From assembly GCF_035594125.1 (NCBI RefSeq), contig NC_087155.1, positions 1,354,931-1,418,930 on the forward strand: 64,000 nt of DNA. Reading direction: 5' to 3'. The notes below the pieces were generated by a model. That model was not told where the DNA came from, did no database searches, and saw only the letters and a list, made by a program, of their open reading frames with translations. The DNA comes from Scylla paramamosain. Taxonomy: Eukaryota; Arthropoda; Malacostraca; Decapoda; Portunidae. This document shows, one piece after another, positions 47,008-60,870 of this stretch. A program made the translations under genes and the position numbers. Numbering within the stretch: the first letter of the stretch is position 1; each line of letters opens with the position of its first letter.

Positions 47008-47607
47008 ATAATGAATAAGGGAAACAATGATCGTAGTTAACAAGCCAACTGCCACTCAGCACAGCGAATAAGCAGAGGGACCACAAAATAGCAGCCACAG
47101 ACACACCAATCCAACACGATTTTACGTGCTTATATAATATAATCTCAAATTCACTTCCTTAATTATCACCTCAGTAAGCTTAATCAGACGTCAATCACCT
47201 GGACAAACAAGCAACCAACTTACCATCTGATCAGCATACTTCTCTCACCTGACAAATTAAATAACGTCACCTGCAGTCTAATCACCCTTGCAGCTTATTC
47301 CCTCGCAAATTGCTAAACTTCTATAACTTCCCATCTCTCACCTGATAAGCTTAACTACGTCACTTTGCCAGTGTTGTAATCACCATCTGTTTAACCTAAT
47401 CACACCTACCCAACCTCACCTGGTCAACCTACATCAGGTCAGCCTAATCACATTACCTAACGTGGCGTATCTAATCACCAAACATGGACAAACCTACCCA
47501 TCCTTATTCTCACCTATTCATCCTTATCATTCATAATCTCATAGGTTACGCCTTAATTCCACCCACTGAATAATAATCTAACAATCTTCCTATTACCAAA
47601 CTCTTAC
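47005..47607. repeat. Degenerate CACCTG/TAATCACC repeats
   Basis: Short loosely repeated motifs (TCACCTG, CCTAATCAC, CAACCTA) through about 47160-47530, without a clean period. No gene. Confidence 0.45.
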
Positions 47608-47801
47608 CTTCACTCCTTCACCGCCTCCTTCAGGCTTCCGCCACAAGACCACCGCACCTCGACCTCTCTCTCTCGCTGCGAGTCGTGGAAGGGGCCGAGC
47701 GGGGACGCCAGGTTGGGGGAAAACGAGACAATGATCCCTATTCTGAAACACTTCTGCGCCGCACCTCCACTAAACTGATAAGACTCTAAATGAAGTTGCA
47801 C
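47608..47801 (-). other. Exon-like segment with strong donor
   Basis: On the minus strand a GC-rich open stretch from an ATG at 47801 ends GGAGTGAAG|GTAAGAG at 47608/47607. The frame stops (TGA) three codons before... just ahead of the donor, so it would be at best 5' UTR or a chance donor. Confidence 0.2.
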
Positions 47802-48244
47802 AGGTTTTCAAAAGATGTTTTTATGGTTCTAGTGACAGATTAACACGATTTCTATATTATTAACAGGGGAAATGCATTTAAAACCCGGCTATTCAGAACC
47901 TATCATCATTTGAAAAGAAAAAAAAATGTGGTGAGACAAATGAAGCGTTTCAGAACACGTAGGTGTTGTTTTGCTTGTTGTCCACTGTATAAAAGGTGTA
48001 ACGCGTGTTTCTGCAAATACTGAAAGAGGTGAAGGAACGTGCAATTCTAAGTAGGAAATGTTCTATACACATATGCATTTTAAGGCTTTGTTTCCCCGTC
48101 AGAGGAGTTGAAAATGTATGGGACTCGCGGGTGTGCTGCTATGCGTGTAGCTGACGTGAAGAACAGACGGCTGCATTGTCGCAGCCTCGGAGGTGCCACT
48201 TATTTAATCTTATTTTTTGCAGGCTGTGGAATATTACAGTATCT
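47802..48244. other. Unique DNA
   Basis: A TATAAAAG occurs at 47988-47995 but no initiator lies at the right distance. No gene was recognised. Confidence 0.4.
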
Positions 48245-48439
48245 TATAACAAGACAAATGGTATTAAAAAGCATGTGATATACCAATAAGCATTACACGA
48301 CAACATTATTGCGGTGATTATAAGTACTCCTTTAAAATGCTAAGTGGCATCATCACTCAGCTGTTTTCAAGGTCGCTCGGACTCGGTGCCCTCCCCCGCT
48401 CCTCCCTCGTTTCGATGATGCCACGTAGTATTTTACAGG
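48245..48439 (+). mobile_element. Inverted-repeat (MITE-like) element, right arm truncated
   Basis: Left arm of 109 bases (48245-48353), centre of 61 bases (48354-48414), and only the inner 25 bases of the right arm (48415-48439), which pairs with the left arm's inner end at 22 of 25 positions. The copy at 6907-7071 has the full 109-base right arm. Together they imply an element of about 280 bp with long terminal inverted repeats and no ORF. (GA)n replaces the lost arm. Confidence 0.7.
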
Positions 48440-48440
48440 G

Positions 48441-48504
<64 letters not shown>

Positions 48505-48593
48505 CGCGCCGGTAGAGAAGCTAAGCATTAAGAAGCTGTTTCATTATAATTTCCTACGAGGCTGTTTCTTACGACGCTCCTTCCCCGACGCGC

Positions 48594-48624
<31 letters not shown>

Positions 48625-48763
48625 TTTGTGTGCTTATTTGTATAGCAGTATGTCGTTCTGTGTAAGCTCGTTTTAAGCGGGCATACGTTTGGTTTAATTA
48701 AATGCCAATAAACACCAATATCACTGTAATAAAAAAAAGAGAAGAACGTAGATATTAAACACT

Positions 48764-48840
<77 letters not shown>
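48440..48840. repeat. (GA)n, (CG)n-(TG)n and (GA)n
   Basis: (GA)n at 48443-48501, alternating CG at about 48590-48608 running into (TG)n at 48608-48625, and (GA)n at 48769-48840. A (CG)10 run is unusual in animal DNA. Confidence 0.95.
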
Positions 48841-48846
<6 letters not shown>

Positions 48847-49460
48847 ATTGAATCAAAACTCCAACCGCCAGAGTCTGAAGATAAATCAACATAATAATTT
48901 TTGGGCAAGTCAGCAGACAAACCTCGCAGCCTTCACACTACCATTGGGTGACACCGCGCTTCGTTAGTGCCACACAAAGCTGTTCTGGGAAGGAGTGACA
49001 CGTTTGCAAGGCGTGGCACTGGTCACTACAACGTCGCCACACATTTAGGGAAGTACTCTAGTGATACGAAATAAAAAAAAAAGTCTGGGTAACTGTGAAG
49101 GATAGACAATGTATGCTTCCTTTTTTTCATTTGATTCTGTTCATTTTGTCTGCCTGGGTGAGTAATGTAATAATTTCACCATGCTGTCATTGAACCCCTG
49201 GGCAATAATAAGACTGGAATAATAAGAGTGCTACTGTGAAGGAAAAACGCCATGTTTCTTTTTTTTTTTTCTATCAGTTTTGTTCAACTTCGGCTTCTTT
49301 TTTGGTTGGGTGAGCAATGTAATGATTTCACTAAACTACGGTGAAGTACTCTAGTGATTTGAAATGATAAGGCTGCCTGGATGGCACTGTGAAGGGAGGA
49401 GAACAATATATATTTTTCCTTTAAATTTTGTTCCATTTCGTCTGTTTTTATTTATTTATT
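48841..49460. repeat. Degenerate tandem repeat of about 150 bp, three copies
   Basis: The ACTGTGAAGG block recurs near 49091, 49233 and 49384. Blocks of the AGTAATGTAATAATTTCAC kind recur near 49160 and 49314, and GAAGTACTCTAGTGAT near 49051 and 49343. Not coding. 48841-49030 is unique. Confidence 0.75.
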
Positions 49461-50000
<540 letters not shown>

Positions 50001-50447
50001 GTGAATGAATGAAGGTATAGGAGTGAGGCGTAAGAGTAAAGGAGTGACTAAAAGCAAGGGGCGGAGGTGCTTTAACACCCTTAAAAAATTTCATCATACA
50101 ACAGAGCTACAACACAGACCAGAGAAATTTGCATGTCACACTCAATACAACCTGTGTCTATGAAGGAGTGAGTCACCCCAGTGCTGCAAGAAAATTATGC
50201 CTCTTTATCCGGTACCACCAAAAAAATAAAAAAATAAATAAACTAGAAGACAGAGAAATTTGTAAAAAAAAAACACAGAACATAGGTATCTCTATAAATT
50301 ACCTGTTCTGTCTGATTACGACTGACTCACTGTTCCATATGTTTCACAGGCTACTGTGTGGAATTGTTTTGCGGACACTGAGCAAAGATGTTAGCAGCCT
50401 TGTCCCGGTAGTTTGTGTGTGTTTGCGTATTAAGCCTCACTGATGAC

Positions 50448-50540
<93 letters not shown>
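50001..50540. repeat. Unique DNA then (TA)n
   Basis: Nothing recognised to 50450. (TA)n at 50451-50537 is followed by a T-run. Confidence 0.85.
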
Positions 50541-50545
<5 letters not shown>

Positions 50546-50839
50546 TTTTCCTTGAAGATAAACAATTTTCTATACTGTCAAAAGTTCCCCAATTTTCAGG
50601 TTTTTCATGCATTTCTTACAGCAGATTTCCCAATAATATTATAAACACTCTCAGTGGTCAGAAGAGTTACTACCAGTACGTATCATTCAAAGTCACTAGT
50701 ATCGAGCTAAGAATGTAGGAGTGAGATCTACACACCCAAGACGAGGCACAGGTCAGGATTAAGAGACAGGATTCGGATGAGTCCTCTCTTTGAAGACACA
50801 GTAACCTCGAGGAGCCAGCTGCTTTCTTGCTCTGAGGAT

Positions 50840-50879
<40 letters not shown>

Positions 50880-52694
50880 AATTTTTGCTCTTAGAAAGCT
50901 CACACACGCACTTACACACAATTTACCAAAGTTTAACCCCTCGACCCCCTGTCTTGCCTGGAACTGAGGCAGACTGTCCGTGCCGGTTCCCGGAGGCTGG
51001 GCAAGAACGCACGGGAAAGAGCAAACCTTACACTGCCGCGACTACAATTTCAAACACGATGCCAGTCACTTCGCACCTACAGAGTTTCCACCCTCCTTAA
51101 CGCAAAGATTTGGGTCCGCGAACGAAAAGAAAAGAAAAAAAATATTAATAATAAAAAGTAAAAGGTCTGTTACGTTCTGGGGAGTATTAAGTAAGATTAA
51201 GGTCCGCATTCTTGAATATTCCAGGTTCTATCTCCAACACTTTTTATAGACTATAGTGCAAGTCACACAGCCACGCAACCAGGTGGAGGAGCTTTACATC
51301 ACTGGAAATGGACAAGGTGCAGGTGAGTCAATCACCACCAGCCACACTATATTACCACACAAGCTCAGAACTGTAAACATTTCAGTGTAAGTAACAATAC
51401 ACTCAAAGTGACCCCACAGGAGTTGTCAGGAAACGTACAAGTGGCGCCACCAACTCCTCCACTTCACTCACTCAACCCAAGCTATTCCAGTCCCTCAAGC
51501 CAAGGCTGTCTCGCTCAGCTGGCTCCCAAAGGCCACAGCTGCCATGTCTTACTGAGTCCTTCAGGCCCGGACTGCCCTGCTGGACTGTGTCCTTCGGGCA
51601 CGGACTGTACCGACAAATTGCAAAATATAACTTCATACTGCACCGCCCCGGCCTGGATTGTCCCACTCCCGGACACTTGTTCCAGCAGTCTACCTTTAGC
51701 CTTTTTGTTAACAGTGCGACAGTCAGGTGGCTTCCAGGTTTTGTTCTCCCTAAGACTTGAGCTCTTCCTAAAGGAAGGATCAGGACACGTCCACAGCTGT
51801 GGAACTGATTCCGTGGCTTTCCTTACTCCAGCCTTTTTCTTTGTCTTTTAGAGAACGCCACTGACAGGCATTCCATTCACTTTTTGTTTGCAGCGCCTGC
51901 CCGGCGGCGCTGCCTTCATACATGTGAAAGTAAAGAAAGAAGAGACTGAGAGAAAATAAACAAGACCAAAGTTGCTATTTTGATCCATGTATATTGTTAG
52001 TGTACTTCTCCACGTCATGAAGAGTTATTTAAGGAAAATGTATTTGTTGTTGTTTTGATAAAAGAGAACTCTTCCTAAGCCAGCACTCCACCACCACAAC
52101 TACCACAACCGCCTCTGTTGCCTCCAATACTTCTACCACCACCACTACAGTACTATCACTGCCGCTGCAGAACCATTGCCTCACGTCAGACCCTCGAGGC
52201 TCACTCAGCTTCGGCGCAGCGTTGCCCTGAATGGCGCCGACCGACCAAAGCCTCCGCGTCACCTTGGAATTTTCAGCACAGAAGAGAGTGCAATTGAGAG
52301 TATTGTGTTTATGCCGTCCTAAGAGGGCACACTGGGGACCGGCAGCCTTTCTAATGCCTTCCTTTGCTCGCTTTCATTACTAGTGACCATTTTTCCCCTT
52401 TTTTTTCTATGTTTCATTTTCCCTGCGCGAAATGACAATATTCGTGACGGTGTGTCTGCAGGGGACGGTCAGGGTAAATACGGGTGTTGCTCGCTCTTAT
52501 CTCTGAAAATGTTTTGCTGCAAAATACGAAATGTTGCAGCGTCCTGACGGCTTCTTTGCATAGAGGGCAAGTGGGATCTCCATTGGGCTTTTTTTTTTTT
52601 TTTTTTTTTACTTTATTCTTTTGTTGGGGTTGGGAAAAAGAGATGGAGGGGGGAGGGTGGGATAGGGTTGCTCCAATTTAAAGCTGAGTGTGTT

Positions 52695-52698
<4 letters not shown>
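50541..52698. other. Unique DNA with one short (CT)n
   Basis: (CT)n at 50842-50877. A 147-codon plus-strand frame at 51408-51851 has no recognised domain, no Kozak start and repeat-like Pro/Ser/Leu content. No gene is called. Confidence 0.5.
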
Positions 52699-52781
<83 letters not shown>

Positions 52782-53517
52782 AAAACAAAGTGTCCCTGAA
52801 TTTGTACATTTTCTTTGTGGTTTCTTCCTGTAACTGAATAATGTTATGTTTCTCGATGTGGAGGCAATGCTCATGTCAGATTTCCATTGCACTTCTGATG
52901 ACAGTGATGCATTTTTACTAAAGCCATGAAATGATGCATCTTACCCGCACACTGGTCTGCTAAACTTGCTCACTGCACATTTCCCAGCCTAGCACAGTCT
53001 TCGCCTGCCTATCTACCTTTAATTGGCACCACACACACATGCACACATCATCTCCGGCGGCTCATGGTGGAAAAAGACAGTCTCGTGGACCACCCTACTA
53101 CCCACGAGAAACTTAGGCTTAGCACAGCTGGCTACAAACATTCATGATAAGATCCAATAGCACACATTAGTTACCGCTGCCCCTTCATAATGAGGCTGGT
53201 CCTTGTCACGCATGTACTTCAGTCCTGAGACCACAGCAGCTACTCAGAGATTGTCACCATAATTTCTGATGTCTTCCTGAACGGCTAGTTGTGTCACAAG
53301 ACGAACAGAAGGCGGTAATTCAATAACGCTCACAACTTGTCTGTAGTTCAATCTTGCATAATTATACAATATTCCCCGTCACTGTTGCATTGGCTGTACC
53401 GTGATGACATCGTGCAGGGCCACACAGGTTCACCCGTTGCCGGGCACCTCTTAAGTGGTGAGGCGACCAAGGAATTTGTAATTACCTCATATGTAAAGGC
53501 TGGCCGCTCCAGAGTCA

Positions 53518-53584
<67 letters not shown>

Positions 53585-53596
53585 GGATACGACGAT
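52699..53596. repeat. Two (CT)n arrays and unique DNA
   Basis: (CT)n at 52699-52779 and 53519-53581. 52780-53518 shows no gene. Confidence 0.85.
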
Positions 53597-53715
53597 AACA
53601 ATAAAATAACTTATAATAATTATAATAACACTACTACTACTACTACTACTACTGTTAGTGCTACAATAGTAGTAGTAGTAGTTTTATTATGATTATTATA
53701 AGTTATTTTATTGTT
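53597..53715. repeat. 47-bp near-perfect inverted repeat
   Basis: Left arm 53597-53643 and right arm 53669-53715 match at 45 of 47 positions. The arms include AACAATAAAATAACTTATAA and CTA triplets. The 25-base spacer would form the loop. Confidence 0.9.
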
Positions 53716-54434
<719 letters not shown>

Positions 54435-54436
<2 letters not shown>

Positions 54437-55895
54437 CGAACTATCAAGAAAGGTCAAGAAAGCGTCTGGCTTCTTTCTCTTTTCCGGCACATTCTCTTCT
54501 GCACTATTTTGGAGGGAGCGTCGCCCCCTGCCTGCTGCCCCTCCCCGTCATGAGTGATGCCTGTTAATTAAGGTTATTGCTTGCAGTAATTAGACGTCTC
54601 TCTTCCCGCGCCACTTCCTCGCGCGCTGCTCCACGGCAGGCGTGACTTTACTATCATTTTGCTGCGATAAATTACTATACGTTGGCTATTTCCCGGATGA
54701 AGCGCTCCAGGGAGCAGCTGCTGCTATTTTTTCTCTTTTTCCCCAACTACAGTGCTTTTATTAAACCTGCGTGGTCTCTAAAACCCTGAAGCTGATGCTC
54801 CGACAAATCGGTTAAAGAAACTTGTACACCGCCGTCTATTGCTTTTCCTTTTTACTCCTTCCGTCTTTCCTTTGGGTGAGTAACTGGGGCACCATCAACA
54901 GGCCTTCCCTGGGGTGAGTGGCAGTAATTCCCTCCTGGGATAATAACTTCCTGGTAAGAACACGAGTCCGTTGGACAAAACGTGTCACAGGAAAGTTGCG
55001 GTGATAAGGAAGAAAGGTCAACGCACGTGTGGGTGACCCTTTGGAATGCAGGCACTAGTTTAACAAGGGATCCTGTTCACCGTGACTTACTGCTCTGCCT
55101 CACTAAACAGGCAATGGTTGAATCTACGTGCTGCTATCAGATGTCAACACTAAGGAACTCATGGATAGGAATTCAAAAGACTTGGATCATTTAGGTATGA
55201 TACACTGCACTTACTATAGTGTCAATGAAACATGAATCATAGTGCTGGGTGTTCTAAACTGTTTGATTTTTTACACTACACTTACTATAGAATTATTGAA
55301 AGACGAACAACAGTACCGAAGAATGGATAGCTATAAATGATTACTGGTATGGTAAAGTGGTGTGTGTACAGCATTGGTGGCTGTAGCGTGGAAATGGCCA
55401 GCTGTAAGACGGCGCGGCGGCTTGGACTATGCTGATGAGAGGGATTAACAGTTGTCGGAGCTCTATTCTTTACATGCAGTATTGTACGTGTATATATAAT
55501 GTACAGTGACTAGAGAAGTTCGTGACGCCGACTATGATGTGAATCTGTCCAGCTTGCACAACCACAAACACTTCACGCTGAGGTGCTTGACGCAGGAACC
55601 GTGTGAAGCCCAGCAAGGTGATGAGAGGCGCCGGTACTCACAATAAAAGGTTCGTGCACTACACCTTGTAATCATCGCGGCAATCAGAACACTATTAGCG
55701 CCACCAATGCCATCACCGCCCACACCACCACACATCATTACTGCCACCAACGCCCACACCTCCGACACACCAGGGGAATGGACAAATTATTACTGCTCCG
55801 CCACTACCACCGCCCACACCTCGGCCACACCAATAAAATAGAACCTCACTCTCATCAAATAGCAATTAGGAGCTGTTTGTTAGATTAGAAACACA
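54435..55895. other. Unique DNA
   Basis: No gene or element was recognised. Part of 55690-55830 is CCACCA-rich. Confidence 0.45.
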
Positions 55896-56060
55896 TGATT
55901 GGAACATAAGAGTGTAAGAAAAGGGAAGCTGCAAGAAGCCGTCTGGCCTACACGTGGCAATCACTGTATGAAACATGTCTACGTATTTCTACCTGTCATA
56001 CTCATCCTCATCCATTAATCTTTCTAATCGTCTTTCATAGCTCCATAATGATTCTGAATA
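55896..56060 (-). mobile_element. CR1-like LINE 3' tail
   Basis: Matches 35070-35215: AAGGGAAGCTGCAAGAAGC, CACGTGGCA and the CATCCAT(T/A)AA block. The 8-bp tail is reduced to one degenerate unit. No coding part remains. Confidence 0.75.
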
Positions 56061-56859
56061 AGTACCATGTTTATAGTATTTGTTGTAAGAGGTCTTGATG
56101 GTCCTAAAAATTGAAGTCCTTGTCATTAACTGAAGCACTTTCCGGAGCTTACTAACGAGCAATTCCTATCATTATTGCATCAGGAGACTTATAACAAGCA
56201 TTGAGGACCTAGCTTTGATGAAACGTAAGAACACTTGACTTGTTCTTCACGCCAACACATCATTGATCCATTTGTTCTTAATATTCTGCTGCGAATACAA
56301 ACCAGTTGAAAAGTTTCATAACGGGTCGGATTGGATAATTTAGTTCCAGTGGTGTTTTGATGCTCCTCTCCTGAAACAATCTGATTCACGCGGGAAAACA
56401 ATCAGGCAGAGATGAAAGATGCAGAGACTCATGCATTAGTGAGGTAGACCGAATAGGAATGAGGTTGGAAGCAGAAAGTGTTGTGCAGGGAGGTATGTGA
56501 TGACAGTACAGTGGGAGGAGTGTGTGGCGAGGGAAGGAAACAAGAGGAGAGTGTTTTGTATGTAAGCAGTATGTAAGATTGATTTGAATATGGAATATGG
56601 TCAGAAGAGGGAGTCAGTCTGGAAGAAGAGATGAAAGGATCGTAAAGGTTTGATAACATAATAATAATTAAATAAGAAAATATATAAAAGTAGTTTGTAT
56701 TACTAGAAGCCTGAACCACGTGGAGAACACTAGTGAGGTAGTGACCACATGACTTAGATAAATAAACGGATAAATAAATAAATAAATAGATAGCCATATA
56801 AGAACAGGAGGACGCAGTAGACACCTGCCGAGACGATAATTACTCCCAGCACTGTTCAG
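56061..56859. other. Unique DNA and a repeated module next to LINE-D
   Basis: 56690-56850 resembles 60895-61010 (AGAAG-CTGAACC, AATAAATA and GATAG blocks), so a module occurs on both sides of the LINE-D copy. 56061-56689 shows nothing. Confidence 0.4.
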
Positions 56860-58872
56860 GGGGTGGTGTGAACATATCATTAAACCCAGCTGTGACCTCA
56901 CTGAACGTTTCCCTTTGTGTCTCACAACACAAGGGGGCAGTCAGAGCCTGCCCTCTAAAGACAACTCTCTTCCTCCACACAAAACTACAACCACCTAATA
57001 ACACACACACCCTTCACTCAAAAAATTTAAAATCATCATGGCGACTCCTACACCAGCCTCGGAGTCCCCATCTGGGGAGGGGACCATAAATGTCTCCAGG
57101 TCGGACTGCCTTTCTGTTGACGACCCTAAGTGTCTTGACACCCCCCTTCAACTTTTTTTTCATTAACTTCTGCAACATTCGCGGTCTAAGATCTAATTTT
57201 CGATCAGTAGAACACCACCTCTCCTCTTCTAAACTCATCTTCTTTTCCTCACTGAAACTCAGGTGTCTGAGGCAACTGACAGTAGCCCCTTTTCTATTCC
57301 CTCCTACTTTCTCTATTCTCATTTTCGATCCAAAGCTGGATGCTGCGTTTATGTGCGCAATGACTCAACCTGCTCTCGTGCCCACGCTCTTGAATCTTTC
57401 GAGTTTTCCACCATCTGGCTACGACTACAGAGTCACTCTCAAACTAAATTTATATGTGTTGTATACCTTTCACCTAACTCCTCTGACTATAAGAAATTCT
57501 TTGACTACTTAACTTCCAAAGTGGAGCACATTCTGACCCTCTTCCCTTTTGCAGAGATCTCCATTCTTGGAGACTTCAATGTTCACCACCAGCTTTGGCT
57601 TTCCTCTCCCTTCACTGACCATCCTGGTGAACTAGCCTACAACTTTGCTATCCTCCACGACCTAGAGCAATTGGTGCAACACCCTACTCGTATTCCAGAC
57701 CGTCTTGGAGATACGCCCAACATTTCTGACCTTTTCCTGACCTCTAATCCTTCCGCTTATGCTGTCACCCTTTCTTCTCCATTGGGCTCCTCCGATTACA
57801 GTCTCATATCTGTATGTTGTCCTATCGCTCCAATCCCTCCTCAGGATCCCCCTAAGCGAAGGTGCCTCTGGCGTTTTGCCTCTGCTAGTTGGGGAGGTAT
57901 TTTGCTGATTTTCCTTGGAATGACTACTGCTTCCGTGTCAGAGACCCGTCTTTGTGTGCTGAGCATGATAGTGTCTGGCATGGAGGCGTACATTCCTCAC
58001 TCTTTTTCTTGTCCGAAACCTTCTAAACCTTGGTTTAACACAGCTTGTTCTCGTGCTATACATGATAGAGAGGTGACCCACAAAAGGTACTTAAACCTTC
58101 CATCACTAGAATCTCATGCACTTTATATTTCTGCCCGGAACCATGCCAAGTCTGTTTTCCAACTAGCCAAGAACTGCTTCATTAACAGAACGTGTCAAAA
58201 CCTTTCAAGATCTAACTCCCCTCATGACTTCTGGCATCTAGAAAAAATATCTCCAATAACTTTGCTTCTTCTTCTTTCCCTCCTCTATTTCAACCAGATG
58301 GCACCACTGCTATCACATCTATTTCTAAACCTGAACTCTTCGCTCACACCTTTGTTAAAAACTCTACCTTGGACGATTCTGGACATGTTGCTCCCTCTCC
58401 TCCATCCTATGACTACTTCATGCCACCTATTAAAATTCTTCGCAATGATGTTTTCCATGCCCTCGCTGGCCTAAACCCTCGGAAGGCTTGTGGACCTGAT
58501 GGGGTCCCTCCTATTGTTCTCCAAAACTGTGCCTCCGTGCTTGCACCTTGCCTAGTCAAACTCTTTCAACTCTGTCTGTCAACATCTACCTTTCCTTCTT
58601 GCTGGAAGTTTGCCTACATTCAACCTGTTTTTAAAAAGGGTGACCGTTCTAATCCCTCAAACTACCGTCCTATTGCTTTAATTTCCTGCTTGTCTAAAGT
58701 TTTTGAATCTATCCTGAACAGGAAGATTCTTAAGCATCTAACACTTCACAACCTTCTATCTGATCGCCAGTATGGGTTCCGTCAAGGCCGCTCTACTGGT
58801 GATCTTCTGGCTTTCCTTACTGAGTCTTGATCATCCTCTTTTAGAGATTTTGGTGAAACTTTTGCTGTTGCC

Positions 58873-59463
58873 TTGGACATATCAAAAGCTTTTGACAGAG
58901 TCTGGCACAAAGTTTTGATTTCCAAACTACCCTCCTGCGGCTTCTATCCTTCTCTCTGTAACTTCATCTCAAGTTTCCTTTCGGCTTACCGGATTTTTGG
59001 TGACCAGTCTATCTCTGCCAGCTGCTTCCGGTGTTTTATTCTTCCACTGCTGGAGTATTGTGCTCCTGTGTGGTCTTCCGCAGCTGTGTCCCACCTCCGT
59101 CTCATTGACAGAGTTGTCTCCTCCGCTAGGTTCCTCTGTGGTGGCGAAGCAGCTTGGGATCTTGGTCACCGACGCAATGTCAGCAGTGTCTGCATGCTAT
59201 ATAAGATCCATGCCAACCAGCTTCACCCGCTGAATGCCTCCATCCCAAATGCATTTGTGCCCACCAGAAACACTCGACTTGCGTCAAATTCACATGCGCG
59301 CTGCTTACAGCAGGTTAGGTGTCACACCAGTCAGTTTCAGCGAAGCTTTGTTCCTTGTGCTGTAAGACTTTGGAACATGCTTGACGAGGGCACATGCACT
59401 GCGAGTGATGTGCAAAAATTCAAGTCTGCTTCGAACAAAATCTTGAAGAGTCTAGTCAATTAA
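58873..59463 (+). CDS. Chimeric ORF: LINE-D motif A fused to LINE-E C-terminus
   Basis: 196 residues. The first 37 (MDISKAFDRVWHKVLISKLP, then CNFISSFLS) are LINE-D. From there on it is LINE-E: RIFGDQSISASCFRCFILP, LEYCAPVWSSA, FVPTRNTRL, FVPCAVRLWNML and a natural stop. The fusion is in frame by chance of insertion. It lacks motif C, so it is not a polymerase. Whether it is expressed is unknown. Confidence 0.7.
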   Translation: MDISKAFDRVWHKVLISKLPSCGFYPSLCNFISSFLSAYRIFGDQSISASCFRCFILPLLEYCAPVWSSAAVSHLRLIDRVVSSARFLCGGEAAWDLGHRRNVSSVCMLYKIHANQLHPLNASIPNAFVPTRNTRLASNSHARCLQQVRCHTSQFQRSFVPCAVRLWNMLDEGTCTASDVQKFKSASNKILKSLVN

Positions 59464-59838
59464 ACTCTGGTTGCTTTTGCAGCTATACCGGTGATAAATT
59501 ATGTAACTATACCTGTGATTTTATACCATCAAGTTTTAAGTAGTTATACTACATTTACTCGTGTTGTCTGACATATATTAAATAAGTCAGAATTGTTGAT
59601 TTTTTTTTTGTTGAATTTTTTTGTGAGTTTTAATAATTCTCAGTTCGTTGAGGCGTTCTTTATAATTGTTTAACCTATTTTCTCCTCCTGCTCTGATTTC
59701 ATCCTACTATTGTGCTAATTGCTTTTCCTTTCTTCTTTCTACGGTCAAGGTGGGTGGGGGTTGTCATCTGGCAACTTATAGCGCTTGCGCTCGTCCCACT
59801 CTGCCTTCTCCGTTATGTTTAATAATAATAATAATAAT
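58985..59838 (+). mobile_element. LINE-E, 5'-truncated, nested in LINE-D
   Basis: Inserted in the same orientation as its host. It carries the C-terminus of another reverse transcriptase family and a 370-base UTR with a small hairpin (AGCGCTTGCGCT, about 59780), ending in (AAT)n at 59819-59838. The duplicated target is at most a few bases (TTC). Confidence 0.85.
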
Positions 59839-60870
59839 AATTCTGACCATTCTATTGCTGTTGTGGTAGACGGTCACTGCTCTTCTCCTAAATCTATTAA
59901 CAGTGGTGTTCCTCAGGGTTCTGTCCTGTCACCCACTCTCTTATTATTCATTAATAATCTTCTAAACCAAACTTCTTGTCCTATCCACTCTTATGCTGAT
60001 GATACCACCCTGCACTTTTCCACATCTTTTCATAGACGTCCAACCCTTCAGGAGGTAAACATTTCATGCAGGGAAGCCACAGAACGCTTGACTTCTGATC
60101 TTTCTAAAATTTCTGATTGGGGCAGAGCAAACTTGGTATTGTTCAATGCTTCAAAAATGCCTCATCCATCTATCAACTCGACACAACCTTCCAGACAACT
60201 ATCCCCTCTTCTTCAATGACACTCAACTGTCTGTTCCCCTCTTCTATAATCTGAACTGGAAACTTCACATCTCATCTCTAGCTAAAACAGCTTCTATGAA
60301 GTTAGGTGTTCTGAGCTGCTAACTCTGTACAAGGGCCTTACCTGTCCATGTATGGAGTACGCTTCACATGTCTGGGGAGGTTCCACTCATACTGCCCTTC
60401 TAGACAAGGTGGAATCAAAAGCTTTTCGTCTCATCAATTTCTCTCCTGTAACGGACTGATTTCAGCTTCTCTCTCACCGCTGCAATGTTGCATCTCTAGC
60501 TGTCTTCTACCGCTATTTTCATGCTAACTGCTCTTCTGATCTTGCTAACTGCATGCCTCCCCTCCTCCTGCGGCCTCGCTGCACAAGACTTTCTTCTTTC
60601 CCTCACCCCTATTCTGTCCACCTGTCTAACACAAGAGTTAACCAGTATTCTCAATCATTCATCATGGTAAACTCTGGAACTCCCTGCCCTCTTCTGTATT
60701 TCCACCTTCCTATGACTTGAATTCCTTAGAGAGGGAGGTTTCAAGACACTTATTGATCAATTTTTGACTACTGCTTTGACCCTTTTATGGGACTGACATT
60801 TCAGTGGGCATTTTTTTTTATTGCATTTTTGTTTTCCTTGGCCAGTGTCCTTCCTACATAAAAAAAAAAA

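Larger units (their letters stand above)
57038..60219 (+). pseudogene. LINE-D endonuclease-reverse transcriptase, multiply broken
   Basis: The N-terminus MATPTPASESPSGEG is followed by INFCNIRGLRSNF, then a one-base loss near 57231. The next frame holds [14 protein letters not shown] and [10 protein letters not shown], where the endonuclease His is Tyr. A deletion near 57890 and a further frame change follow. The reverse transcriptase has NYRPIALISCLSKVFESIL, a TGA for Trp at 58828-58830, VALDISKAFDRVWHK, and after LINE-E GVPQGSVLSPTL and YADD (59992-60003). Small deletions lie near 60240 and 60315. It cannot make a working protein. Confidence 0.88.
56860..60870 (+). mobile_element. LINE-D, near full length, split by LINE-E
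   Basis: A 5' leader, an ATG at 57038 (MATPTPASES), endonuclease, reverse transcriptase and a 3' end with poly(A) at 60858-60870. LINE-E occupies 58985-59838. The uninterrupted copy at 42281-42310 shows that the break falls inside TTTCCTTTC|TGACC. Confidence 0.88.

Noticed and set aside
46495..47104. His/Thr-rich minus-strand ORFs
   Set aside because: Frames of the 16-bp and T-run minisatellites.
47988..47995. TATAAAAG promoter
   Set aside because: No initiator at the expected distance and no exon pattern downstream.
51408..51851. 147-codon ORF
   Set aside because: No recognisable domain, start context or splice sites.
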